NCBI RefSeq assembly: GCF_037622515.1
Contig: NZ_JBBJCN010000011.1
Location: 26,736 to 90,735, forward strand
Direction: 5' to 3'
Source: Paradesertivirga superstes
Lineage (GTDB): Bacteria; Bacteroidota; Bacteroidia; Sphingobacteriales; Sphingobacteriaceae
Length of the DNA stretch: 64,000 nucleotides
Under the pieces are notes generated by a model. That model was not told the DNA's origin and did not search any database. It saw only the letters and a program-made list of their open reading frames with translations. Position 1 is the stretch's first letter. Every line of letters begins with the position of its first letter. This document shows, piece by piece, positions 35,542 through 44,015 of the stretch. Made by a program: the position numbers and the translations under genes.

Positions 35542-36786
35542 TTAGTTTGCAAGCCAGGTTTCAGGGTTCGTAGGATTTGTTCCTTTCCAAATTTCCAGAT
35601 GGAGCTGTGTCGTTTCGTCAACAGGATCTGTTATAACGGATCCTATATTTTGTTTAACTGAAACTTTCTCGCCCTGAGATACACTGGTGTTTTTTAAATT
35701 GGAATAAACTGTAAAGTATTCTCCATGTCTTATTAAAACAGCATAACCGCTCCCAGTCGAAAAGACCCGAGTAACTTCTCCAGAAAAAATAGTTCTTACT
35801 GAAGCTCCTACTGCGGTTTTAATATCTACTCCATTATTGTCCACTGTTACATTTCCGTATTTTTGAACACCATATCTTGAAACAATTTGGCCAGTTGCAA
35901 CAGGCCATGGAAGTCTGCCCCGATTACTTAAAAAGTCAGAAGATAATTTAGCCGCTTCGGGGGTTGATGCCAAAACACTGGAACCGGATGCAACGGGTTT
36001 TGCGGCAGTTCCTGATTTTGCCGCCTCAGCTCTTGCTGCCGCTTCAGCCCTCCTCTTGGCTTCAGCAATTTCCCTGTTAATAGCTGCGTTAATAGATCGG
36101 TTTAACTGTGCTACTTCTTTCTGCTTTTTGGAAACTTCCTGTTTTAATTGTTTCTCCTGTTTGGTTAGCTTGCTTAGCTGGGTAGCCTGGTTGTTCTTTT
36201 CTTTACCGAGGGTAACCTTTTCACTTTGTTGATTATGAAGTAAGTTGTTTTTCTGCCGCTTATTCTGATCCAGTTCAACAATTTTCATCCCAAGTTCTTT
36301 CTGGGTTTCCTGAATGTACTTCGCCTGTTTTTTTCTGTAATCGCCAAACTGCTGCAGGTATTTTAATCGTTTATATGCCTGATTAAAGTTATCCGAAGCG
36401 AAAATAAACATCAGTTTTCCGTACGCGCTTTGATTTCTAAAGGCAAAAAGAATCATACCCGCATACTCTTTCTTGAGCTTATCGAGCTGGGCCTGAAGGG
36501 AACGGACAGTATTTGAGCTTTCTGATATCTGATTGTTCAGGAGTTTTACTTCCGAATTAATGGTATTTATCTTTTCTTCTCTCAGCCGAATCTGTGTGTT
36601 TAACACATTGATTTGTTTTAACGAGAGTCTTTTATTGCTGGTGATTTTCGATTGTGATCTTTTTAATGCTTCTATCTCGCGCGTCAGAGCATCTTTTCTA
36701 CGTTTTAATTCCGCGCTGCTCTGCCCAAAAGAAGCACCTGCAACACAAAAAAATATCAGAAAAATTAAAAGTTTTTTTAAACTCAT
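35542..36786 (-). CDS. EnvC-like murein hydrolase activator (degenerate LytM/M23)
   Basis: A 414-residue periplasmic protein: signal peptide (residues 1-21), long coiled coil (about 24-250), Ala-rich linker, and a C-terminal LytM/M23 domain (about 290-414). The zinc site is incomplete. The HxxxD motif is NNGVD (N317, D321), the usual YxH before L is YSN (N363), and the final HxH is QLH (Q394, H396), while H354 remains. This pattern matches EnvC/NlpD-type activators that stimulate amidases without cleaving peptidoglycan themselves. It lies 17 bases after the DUF4292-type gene and upstream of tatA. Confidence 0.9.
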   Translation of the reverse strand: MSLKKLLIFLIFFCVAGASFGQSSAELKRRKDALTREIEALKRSQSKITSNKRLSLKQINVLNTQIRLREEKINTINSEVKLLNNQISESSNTVRSLQAQLDKLKKEYAGMILFAFRNQSAYGKLMFIFASDNFNQAYKRLKYLQQFGDYRKKQAKYIQETQKELGMKIVELDQNKRQKNNLLHNQQSEKVTLGKEKNNQATQLSKLTKQEKQLKQEVSKKQKEVAQLNRSINAAINREIAEAKRRAEAAARAEAAKSGTAAKPVASGSSVLASTPEAAKLSSDFLSNRGRLPWPVATGQIVSRYGVQKYGNVTVDNNGVDIKTAVGASVRTIFSGEVTRVFSTGSGYAVLIRHGEYFTVYSNLKNTSVSQGEKVSVKQNIGSVITDPVDETTQLHLEIWKGTNPTNPETWLAN

Positions 36787-36803
36787 GGTGCAAATCTATC
36801 TAA

Positions 36804-37598
36804 TTAATCTTTTACAGTAAATCTTTTCGGCACACTAAATGGAAATTCGACCGGTTCGTTTAATCCCACATGATTGTAATGCAGATCAATACTGATGCTT
36901 TTGTTTGAAGCGTTAGATTTTATAGATATTGCATGAGGAAACTCCTGACCGCTTACAGTACGCGGTTCGCTATAATTCACTGCCAGAGTTTGCGAGGCAA
37001 CTTTATCGTTTAAATTACTTTGGAGAAGGGCATAGTTGTCGCTGAAAATGAGCAGATATGCCAGGCCCGATAAATCTCCTTTAAGGTGAGTCTGTCCTCC
37101 GTTTATATTTAGGGTGGAAGATGAGGTTAAAGAACCTTCCATCGCATTTCCAATAAACAAATCCTGTAAGGTTTTGAAATCCACCTGCTTACTAGCGAAC
37201 TGATAAACGTAACTAAAAGGTTTTCTGATATAGGTGCTCTCAATTCTGTTTATAATTTTTATGCTGTCAGGGGTTATTAAGGCACGGGCCACTTCTATTC
37301 CGGCAATAGCTGTCACAGAAACCCAGATAGCTTTATCTTTTTGCATTCTGATATTCATGCTAACATCATTACTGTTTTTATTTATAGTAAGATCTGCTTT
37401 GGCTTTAATAAGTAAGGTAGTGAAGTCGATTTGCTTATCAGATATTTTCTTTAGTACCTCAGATTTAGAAAAAGTGGCATTGGTTTCCGTTGTTTGTGGA
37501 CCTTTTGTTACCGGTACAGCCTGTTTCCTTGTTTTGCATCCAAAGGCCAAAAAAATTACCAGGATTAAAATTCCTTTATTCAGAATATTTTTTTTCAT
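36804..37598 (-). CDS. DUF4292-type lipoprotein
   Basis: The 264-residue protein starts at an ATG at 37598 (MKKNILNKGILILVIFLAFGC), a lipoprotein signal with Cys21 as lipid site. The longer frame from 37667 would place 23 unrelated residues before the signal and is rejected. The mature part, with an MNIRMQKDKAIWVSV motif, resembles DUF4292 proteins, which have a LolA/LolB-like shape and occur beside the TPR and EnvC genes in Bacteroidota. A role in outer-membrane lipoprotein handling is inference. The start lies 23 bases inside the end of the TPR gene, indicating translational coupling. Confidence 0.8.
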   Translation of the reverse strand: MKKNILNKGILILVIFLAFGCKTRKQAVPVTKGPQTTETNATFSKSEVLKKISDKQIDFTTLLIKAKADLTINKNSNDVSMNIRMQKDKAIWVSVTAIAGIEVARALITPDSIKIINRIESTYIRKPFSYVYQFASKQVDFKTLQDLFIGNAMEGSLTSSSTLNINGGQTHLKGDLSGLAYLLIFSDNYALLQSNLNDKVASQTLAVNYSEPRTVSGQEFPHAISIKSNASNKSISIDLHYNHVGLNEPVEFPFSVPKRFTVKD

Positions 37599-39294
37599 AA
37601 ATCTTTTTTTCAAGTATCTCGGATTTGTCGCCTTTTGCTTTAGCGGATTTCCATTGCTCAAGAGCAAGTTCTTTCTCCCCGAGATGAAATAATATATCGC
37701 CGTAATGTTCTAATTGTGTGGGATTATCTTTACTGTTTTTAAGCGCTTTTTCAATCCAGATCCGGGCCTCCGTGTACTTTTTCTGCTTGAATAAAACCCA
37801 TGCATAAGTATCTTCAAATGAAGCATTTCCTGTTTCCAGCTCCGTTGAGCGTTTTGACATGGAGGCCGCTTTGTCGAGGTTCTCAGATCTGAGAGACAAA
37901 TAATAAGCGTAATTATTCAGCACATAAGCATTCGCCGGATTCAGTTCCAGAGCCTTTTCATAAGACTGATCTGATTCCTTAAACTTTTTTAATTTGTAGT
38001 AAGAATCTCCGAGTCCCGAGAAAATTTGTGACAAAAAGGTTTTATTGTCGGTTTCCAGACTGGCTGCATTTTTAAGGTAACTTACCGCTTTCTCATGTTT
38101 ATTGCTTTGTGCATATGCTATAGCAGTAAAAAAATATAAAGGCGCCTGGTTAGGGAAGAAAGTTAAAGCTTCTTCGCCATCTGTGATCACTCCAGCATAA
38201 TCCCGCTGATTGGTTTGAATGTTTAAGAGCTGTTCCCAGATCAGGTAAACCTGATTGTTCAACTCTAAAGCTTTTTTATAGGCAATCTTTGCTTTGTCAA
38301 GTTGTTTATCCTGAAAAAGTACGTCGCCATAAACAGAGAATGATTTTGGGTCTGAAGGATGCGCCTGGGTAGTAATAGATCCAAGTTCAGCAACTTCCGA
38401 CCTTACTTTCTCGTCCTTAAACTCAGGGAAGAAAGAAACAATGATCTGCACCTTTGCATCGATATTTAAAGTCGGGTCGGCAAAAGCTTTTTTAAGCTCC
38501 GCAAAAGCTTCGCTGTTTTTACCCTGGGATTTGTACGCATCTGCAAGTGCAAGACTAATATACGGATCGCCCGAATTAATGTTTTTTGCCTTAATTAACG
38601 TTTGAATAGTCTTCTGAATATCTCCAGATTTCAGATAAACTTCACTAAGATTCAGGTAGTTGTGAATGTCGGACGGGTTTTTTGCGATCAGGCTTTCAAG
38701 TTCTGTAGCTGCCTTGCCAGAATTTCCCTGTTTCTGATAAACTCTCTGGCGGGCATTAACTAAGTTATCTGATAGTCCAAAACGGGATTCTATTTCAGTA
38801 TAAATCTTTTCAGCTTCGTCATTTTTATTTGTAATAAACAAGGCATTTGCTTTATCATAGTAGAAATCCTCCTCGGATGGATCGATCCTTATTAATTCGG
38901 TAAAAACGGGGATTAGCTGATCAAGATTTCTTCCTTTTTTGTAAATATCAGCCAATAGCATCCATGACCATTTATTATCAGAATTAACTGTTACGGCATT
39001 TCTGGCATACTTTTCAGCTTCTTTTTCCTGGTTTTGCAAGTGATAAAAGGTCGCCAGTTCATATAACGCTGCCTCATTGGAAGGATCAATCTCAATTATT
39101 TCTCTGAAGTATTTTCCGGATTCGGCAGAGTTCTGTTTGGTTTTTTCGCGTAATCCATCGTAAAATAAATCTTTTATTTTAAGGCTGTCGGCGGAGCTTA
39201 TTACACGTCCTACTACAAATACAGGAGCATTCTTCTTTTGGGCGAAACAAACGCCGCTTATTAAAACGAAAAGAAAAAACAGTCCTCTTTGCAT
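37576..39294 (-). CDS. Tetratricopeptide repeat protein (exported)
   Basis: A 572-residue exported protein with signal peptide MQRGLFFLFVLISGVCFAQ (cleavage after about 19). Almost the whole mature chain is TPR-like helical repeats. Recognisable units include NEAALYELATFYHLQNQEKE, NPSDIHNYLNLSEVYLKSGD, ALELNPANAYVLNNYAYYLS and PTQLEHYGDILFHLGEKE. TPR proteins of this kind act as periplasmic scaffolds, but the partner is unknown. It starts 3 bases after dut and overlaps the DUF4292-type gene by 23 bases, so it is in the middle of an operon. Confidence 0.9.
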   Translation of the reverse strand: MQRGLFFLFVLISGVCFAQKKNAPVFVVGRVISSADSLKIKDLFYDGLREKTKQNSAESGKYFREIIEIDPSNEAALYELATFYHLQNQEKEAEKYARNAVTVNSDNKWSWMLLADIYKKGRNLDQLIPVFTELIRIDPSEEDFYYDKANALFITNKNDEAEKIYTEIESRFGLSDNLVNARQRVYQKQGNSGKAATELESLIAKNPSDIHNYLNLSEVYLKSGDIQKTIQTLIKAKNINSGDPYISLALADAYKSQGKNSEAFAELKKAFADPTLNIDAKVQIIVSFFPEFKDEKVRSEVAELGSITTQAHPSDPKSFSVYGDVLFQDKQLDKAKIAYKKALELNNQVYLIWEQLLNIQTNQRDYAGVITDGEEALTFFPNQAPLYFFTAIAYAQSNKHEKAVSYLKNAASLETDNKTFLSQIFSGLGDSYYKLKKFKESDQSYEKALELNPANAYVLNNYAYYLSLRSENLDKAASMSKRSTELETGNASFEDTYAWVLFKQKKYTEARIWIEKALKNSKDNPTQLEHYGDILFHLGEKELALEQWKSAKAKGDKSEILEKKIYEKKYSE

Positions 39295-39297
39295 AAT

Positions 39298-39729
39298 TTA
39301 TACACCTGTATGCCCGTATCCTCCGGATCCTCTGATAGTTTCATTTAAAGTGTCGGCATCTTCCCATGCAATTTGTTCATGTTTAGAAATGATCATCTGG
39401 GCAATGCGGTCACCGTCTTTTATTACAAACTCTGTATCTGAAAGATTGATTAGTAATATTTTTATTTCACCGCGATAATCTGCATCAATAGTACCCGGTG
39501 AATTTAAAACAGTAATACCATGCTTTAACGCTAAACCACTCCTTGGTCGTATCTGTGCTTCATATCCTTTTTCAAGTTCAATATACAGACCAGTAGGAAT
39601 GACGATTCTTTGTAAAGGTTTAATTTTTACTTCTTCAGAAATAAAAGCGCGAAGATCCATACCTGCCGATAACTCTGTTTCGTAAGCAGGCAATTGGTTT
39701 GATGATTTATTTATTACTCGAATTCTCAT
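39298..39729 (-). CDS. dut: dUTP diphosphatase Dut
   Basis: Dut hydrolyses dUTP to dUMP, keeping uracil out of DNA and feeding thymidylate synthesis. The 143-residue trimeric-type enzyme has all five motifs: AGMDLRA (I), RPRSGLALKHG (II), GTIDADYRGEI with the catalytic aspartate (III), GDRIAQMI (IV) and the C-terminal RGSGGYGHTGV (V). The start overlaps the end of the flippase gene by 23 bases and the TPR gene follows 3 bases downstream. Confidence 0.97.
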   Translation of the reverse strand: MRIRVINKSSNQLPAYETELSAGMDLRAFISEEVKIKPLQRIVIPTGLYIELEKGYEAQIRPRSGLALKHGITVLNSPGTIDADYRGEIKILLINLSDTEFVIKDGDRIAQMIISKHEQIAWEDADTLNETIRGSGGYGHTGV

Positions 39730-41221
39730 TAAATATAGCTGTTAACTCTTTTCTTTCAATTAAATACGCCCCGATAATAAAAATAAACAATAAGCCGTTC
39801 CCGATTATTAAATTTCTATCAAACACATGAAAGGAGAGGATTACAAGGATAACAGATATTGAAAGATAGCCCAAATTCTTTTTTAAATTATAGGGGATCG
39901 GATAATTTTTTTGACCTAAAATGTACGACAAAACCATCATGCTTGTATAGGCGCTAAGTGAAATCCACGCTGAAGCAATATAGCCGTATTGCGGTATAAA
40001 CAGAATATTCATCACAATAGTTACAATTGCTCCAACCCCGGAGATATATAGGCCATATCTGGTTTGATCTGATAATTTGTACCAGATGGAAAGGTTCATG
40101 TAAATGCCTAAACTTACATATCCGAAAAGTAAAATGGGCACTACTTTTAAACCTGACCAGTAAAGCTCTTTTTGCTCCGGATCGTCTGATCCAATAAAGT
40201 ATTTCAAGATCTCGATATTAGCCACTACTGCAACAAAAATTAGCGAAACCGCAATTACAAAGTAGTTCATAATTGATGCGTAGGTTTGAGCAGAGTTCTT
40301 ATTTTTTTGATGGCTGAAAAAGAACGGCTCCGCACCCAAACGGAATGCATTTATAAAAATACTTAGGAAGAGTGCTAATTTACAACAGGCTCCATAAATA
40401 CCAACCTGTTCATCTCCAACTCCGGGAGGTAAAAGTTTTTCCAAAAATATCTTATCCAGGTTTTCATTAATGAGGAACGACATGTTAGCTATAAAAACCG
40501 GAATACTATAAACAAGCATTTCGCGGATAAAACTCCAATCGGCCTTTAATTGTAATTTTAAAAACTCCGGAAGCAGCAGAATTAATGTAACTACGCTCGC
40601 AATTAAATTTGATATAAAAACATATCCAATCCAACCTTCTCTATACCAGGAAAAGTAAGTTGCCATAGCAGATCCGCTTTCAATTAATTTAGGGATTACC
40701 AGTATAAAAAGTAAATTAAAACTTACAAAAATTAGAATATTGGTTAATTTGATAATTCCATACCGAAGTGGTTTTCCATCAGCCCTTACACGTGCAAATG
40801 GAATAACAGATAAGCCGTCAACTACAAGAATGAAAATAAAATACCGGATATATGATGCGTAGTCCTCAACCTTTGTAGTAGCATCATCTTGCATCCATTC
40901 GGCGATAGAGTGAGCAAATAAAAGTGCTACAGATAAAAAAACAATAGAAACCGAGGCTATTACAATAAAGGCATTATTATAAACTTTTTGCTTGTCATTC
41001 TCATTTTTATTTAAGTACCTGAAGAATGTGGTTTCCATACCCAGCGCCAAAACCGCATTGAACAGAGAGGCCCAGGTAAACATGACGGTAAATACACCAT
41101 AAATTTTAGCCGGATAAGCAGATACATAAATCGGAGTTAGAAGGAACCCGAGGATTCTTGAAAATACCGTACTTACACCATAGATTGCAGTTTGGCCTGC
41201 GAATTTTTTTAGAGTCGACAA
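39707..41221 (-). CDS. Polysaccharide flippase (MATE/MOP superfamily, RfbX-like)
   Basis: A 504-residue integral membrane protein with about 14 predicted helices and an N-terminal GVSTVFSRILGFLLTPIYVSAYPAK, the usual start of oligosaccharide flippases of the MOP family. Two halves of hydrophobic helices are separated near 250-290 by the hydrophilic ENLDKIFLEKLLPPGVGDEQ segment. The start is TTG, with no better ATG upstream. It sits at the head of the dut-TPR-DUF4292-envC-tatA operon and not in a sugar cluster, a placement conserved in relatives. The lipid-linked substrate is unknown; a second flippase is at 55544. Confidence 0.9.
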   Translation of the reverse strand: MSTLKKFAGQTAIYGVSTVFSRILGFLLTPIYVSAYPAKIYGVFTVMFTWASLFNAVLALGMETTFFRYLNKNENDKQKVYNNAFIVIASVSIVFLSVALLFAHSIAEWMQDDATTKVEDYASYIRYFIFILVVDGLSVIPFARVRADGKPLRYGIIKLTNILIFVSFNLLFILVIPKLIESGSAMATYFSWYREGWIGYVFISNLIASVVTLILLLPEFLKLQLKADWSFIREMLVYSIPVFIANMSFLINENLDKIFLEKLLPPGVGDEQVGIYGACCKLALFLSIFINAFRLGAEPFFFSHQKNKNSAQTYASIMNYFVIAVSLIFVAVVANIEILKYFIGSDDPEQKELYWSGLKVVPILLFGYVSLGIYMNLSIWYKLSDQTRYGLYISGVGAIVTIVMNILFIPQYGYIASAWISLSAYTSMMVLSYILGQKNYPIPYNLKKNLGYLSISVILVILSFHVFDRNLIIGNGLLFIFIIGAYLIERKELTAIFNENSSNK

Positions 41222-41237
41222 ATCAGGGGCTAATAAA

Positions 41238-41510
41238 CTATTTTTTTAATATCTCAAAATTACGATAGTTTTTTACTTCGCCTTCAACAACTTCCACTTT
41301 TTGAACGGTGGCTTGCAAAGGCCCTTCATTGCACCATTCAAGGAAGTTTTCTAAGGAAAAATTGTCTCCTTCTGCTTCTATATACACAGATCCGTCGGGC
41401 ATGTTTTTAACAAGTCCTTTAACCTGTAACTGGTCAGCAACAGCTTTTGTAGCCATTCTGAAGGAAACGCCCTGAACTTTTCCGTTTACGGTAATATCTA
41501 AATGTTTCAT
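41238..41510 (-). CDS. acyP: Acylphosphatase
   Basis: The 90-residue protein hydrolyses acyl phosphates such as carbamoyl phosphate. The active-site arginine R18 is in KVQGVSFRMATK and the catalytic asparagine N36 is in VKGLVKNMPDGSV, at the spacing known for the family. It starts with MKHLDITVNG and ends with YRNFEILKK. It is 16 bases upstream of the flippase gene, so probably cotranscribed. Confidence 0.95.
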   Translation of the reverse strand: MKHLDITVNGKVQGVSFRMATKAVADQLQVKGLVKNMPDGSVYIEAEGDNFSLENFLEWCNEGPLQATVQKVEVVEGEVKNYRNFEILKK

Positions 41511-41550
41511 ATTTAATTATCAATGCATTGGCGTGTGGAAAATAACGCTT

Positions 41551-41582
41551 TACTTCGACAGGCTGAGTATAATGCGACGATC
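41551..41582 (-). repeat. REP-like element copy (related to the array after dxs)
   Basis: TACTTCGACAGGCTGAGTAT followed by AATGCGAC is close to the reverse complement of the first unit at 51342-51365 (GTCATGCTGAGCCTGTCGAA). It lies in the 103-base gap between the acylphosphatase and the amidohydrolase genes. Confidence 0.7.
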
Positions 41583-41613
41583 TTAGTTCATTATAATTAT
41601 TATCTACAGGGAA

Positions 41614-42786
41614 CTATATTAATTTCTGAACGGCCGATTCTGGTGTGATTTTTAATCCATTAACCTTGGATATCAGGTTTAACCCTGGTTTTTTCCCTTT
41701 TTCTATACTTCCGAATTTATCTTCAATGCCTAAAAACTTTGCCCCGTTAATGGTTGCCCAGGTAATCGTTTCGGCTAAAGAAAGAGAGGGAAAATGTGAG
41801 TGCAGGGTTTTGAGTTCGGATAAAATGCATAATTCCTTATTTGAAGCTAAGCTGTCAGTCCCAAGAGTAATATTAAAATCATGATACAGGAACATTTCAA
41901 TTTTAGGCAAACGATTCTCAATATATAAATTAGCATTAGGGCAAAAACACCAGGTAACTGCACGACCAGACCGTAATATAAAGTAGATGTCTTTTAAACT
42001 GGTGTAGGTATTATGAACCAGCATTGTTTTTTGCTCTACAGGAATAAGAGGGATTATACTCTGTATGGAATTTCGGGCCTGTGGTTTAAAAAAATCTATA
42101 TTAATGCCAAGGTCTTTATAGAAATCGAGAAATTCACCGGTTTTATAACGGTATAATTTATTCTCATCCTCGCTCTCCTGATTGTGTATCGTCAAAGGAC
42201 TGCCAGATTCTCCGCAAAACTTTCCGATAAATCTAAAAAGTTCTTTGCTGGTTGAATACGGAGCGTGCGGTACAATCGAAGATGGTAAAGGAGCTAACTG
42301 TTCTAATAACTCTAATCCTTTTCTGAAGGTTTCTTTTGCAGAGTCGGGCTCAAAAGACAATAATTCTACAAATGTGTAATAAAAAAGATCACTATTTTCC
42401 TTTACCTCTTTTGAATGAATGGTATTAGAAACATCGGCAACTGCCACAATACCGTTGTCACGCATCTGCTGATCTGCCTTTTCCATGGCTTTTTTTGATT
42501 CCACTGAGTAAGGCTTCTTAAGGCTAATAACCTTTTTAACAAATGGGATTAATCCTTCATGTTCGGGAATTTGCTGGTGGAGATAGGATAGCTCAAGATG
42601 ACAGTGGGAATTTATGAATCCCGGAACAATTATTCCATTAAAGCGCTCAAGATGATCGGGAGGTTCAACACCATCCTCAGGATACACCCCAAGTATAATA
42701 CCCTCGGCATCAACAGCAACAATGCCGTTCTTTAATGGCTCAGATGTAGCGGGTAGAATAAAATCAGCACTATAATACTTAGTCAT
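41614..42786 (-). CDS. Amidohydrolase, probable aminofutalosine deaminase (MqnX-type)
   Basis: The 390-residue amidohydrolase-superfamily protein has a metal motif HxH in PGFINSHCHLELSYLH (about 59-72), a second site IVPHAPYSTS (about 172-181), IHNQESEDE and the late LGTDSLASN aspartate motif. The layout matches MqnX, which deaminates aminodeoxyfutalosine to futalosine, the substrate of MqnB encoded at 4333. The assignment is supported by the presence of mqnB and mqnD, since an organism that uses MqnB needs such a deaminase. Other amidohydrolases of the same fold cannot be ruled out. The gene stands alone on its strand. Confidence 0.8.
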   Translation of the reverse strand: MTKYYSADFILPATSEPLKNGIVAVDAEGIILGVYPEDGVEPPDHLERFNGIIVPGFINSHCHLELSYLHQQIPEHEGLIPFVKKVISLKKPYSVESKKAMEKADQQMRDNGIVAVADVSNTIHSKEVKENSDLFYYTFVELLSFEPDSAKETFRKGLELLEQLAPLPSSIVPHAPYSTSKELFRFIGKFCGESGSPLTIHNQESEDENKLYRYKTGEFLDFYKDLGINIDFFKPQARNSIQSIIPLIPVEQKTMLVHNTYTSLKDIYFILRSGRAVTWCFCPNANLYIENRLPKIEMFLYHDFNITLGTDSLASNKELCILSELKTLHSHFPSLSLAETITWATINGAKFLGIEDKFGSIEKGKKPGLNLISKVNGLKITPESAVQKLI

Positions 42787-42913
42787 ATATAGGGATTTGC
42801 CCCTGTAGCCCCTTAAAATAAAAAAATCAGCAAGGTAATTGCTGTTACAACAACAAAAGTAGGATTTTTTTTGTTTTTAACATTTTAAAAACATTTTATT
42901 TGGCAATTACGAT

Positions 42914-42921
42914 TAAATTTG
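42914..42921 (+). promoter_or_regulatory. Candidate rlmN -7 box (TAAATTTG)
   Basis: An exact TAnnTTTG match ends 5 bases before the GTG at 42927, which would leave little or no leader. A TTTG at 42899-42902 is only 11 bases upstream, too close to be a normal -33 element. Confidence 0.35.
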
Positions 42922-42926
42922 CCCTT

Positions 42927-43976
42927 GTGAATGAGGTTGTTGTAAAACGAGATATCAGGAATCTGTCCCCTGTAGAAATAAAGAATTTTTTGCTTGAGAA
43001 CGCTGAACCAGCGTTCAGGGCCAAACAAATCTCCGAATGGCTATGGGCAAAATCTGCCAATAGTTTTGATCAGATGAGTAATCTTTCTAAGGTTTTAAGA
43101 GAGAAACTACATGCAAATTTTAGCTTAAATGCGATAACTATTGATCAAACTCAATATAGTTCGGATAAAACCATCAAGAATACTTTTAAACTTTACGACG
43201 GAAATATTATTGAAGGCGTTTTAATCCCTACAACCGAACGTATAACTGCCTGCGTAAGCTCGCAGGTGGGATGCAGCTTAACCTGTAAGTTTTGTGCTAC
43301 CGGATATATGGAGCGTAAACGAAATCTGGATGCTGGTGAAATTTATGACCAGGTGGTACTTATTGACAAACAGGCTAAAGAAAATTATGGAATCCCGCTG
43401 AGTAATATTGTTTACATGGGTATGGGAGAACCTCTGTTAAATTATGCGAATGTTTTAAAATCAATAGAATATTTGACTTCCGAAGATGGCCTGAATATGG
43501 CTGCAAAGCGGATAACAGTTTCTACCGCAGGGATTGCCAAGATGATAAAAAAGCTGGGCGATGATGATGTGAAATTTAACCTTGCTCTATCATTGCATGC
43601 GGCTAACGATACGAAACGGAATGAAATTATGCCAATCAACGAGCAAAATTCATTAAAAGCACTGGCGGAGGCTTTAAAGTATTACTATCTTAAAACTAAA
43701 AATCCGGTAACCTATGAATATATTATATTCAACGATTTCAACGATGAACTGGAAGATGCTGCAGAGCTTGCAAAATTTTGCAAACACTTACCCTGCAAAG
43801 TAAATATTATAGAATACAATCCAATTTCATTTGCATCCTATCTTAATGCTGAAGAAGATAAAACTGAAGCTTTTGCAAACTTCCTGAAAAAACAAGGTAT
43901 CATCACTAATATCCGCCGGAGCCGCGGAAAGGATATAGATGCAGCCTGCGGCCAGCTTGCTGTAAAAACAAAATAG
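42927..43976 (+). CDS. rlmN: Dual-specificity RNA methyltransferase RlmN
   Basis: RlmN is a radical-SAM enzyme that methylates C2 of A2503 in 23S rRNA and A37 in some tRNAs. With the GTG start at 42927 it has 349 residues and the 4Fe-4S motif CxxxCxxC at C116/C120/C123 (VGCSLTCKFCATGY). GMGEPLLNYANVLK is the second radical-SAM motif, and the C-terminal RGKDIDAACGQLA holds the methyl-carrying cysteine. The frame extends to a TTG at 42900, but those codons overlap the promoter-like box, and relatives begin near KRDIRNLSPVE. Single gene, divergent from the amidohydrolase and convergent with the phosphodiesterase. Confidence 0.95.
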   Translation: MNEVVVKRDIRNLSPVEIKNFLLENAEPAFRAKQISEWLWAKSANSFDQMSNLSKVLREKLHANFSLNAITIDQTQYSSDKTIKNTFKLYDGNIIEGVLIPTTERITACVSSQVGCSLTCKFCATGYMERKRNLDAGEIYDQVVLIDKQAKENYGIPLSNIVYMGMGEPLLNYANVLKSIEYLTSEDGLNMAAKRITVSTAGIAKMIKKLGDDDVKFNLALSLHAANDTKRNEIMPINEQNSLKALAEALKYYYLKTKNPVTYEYIIFNDFNDELEDAAELAKFCKHLPCKVNIIEYNPISFASYLNAEEDKTEAFANFLKKQGIITNIRRSRGKDIDAACGQLAVKTK

Positions 43977-44015
43977 TGTTGCATCTTCAATTATAATTGG
44001 GGCTTTCTATCTGGA

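Noticed and set aside
37599..37667. 23-codon N-terminal extension of the DUF4292-type lipoprotein
   Set aside because: It would bury the lipoprotein signal peptide inside the protein; the ATG at 37598 puts the signal at the N-terminus.
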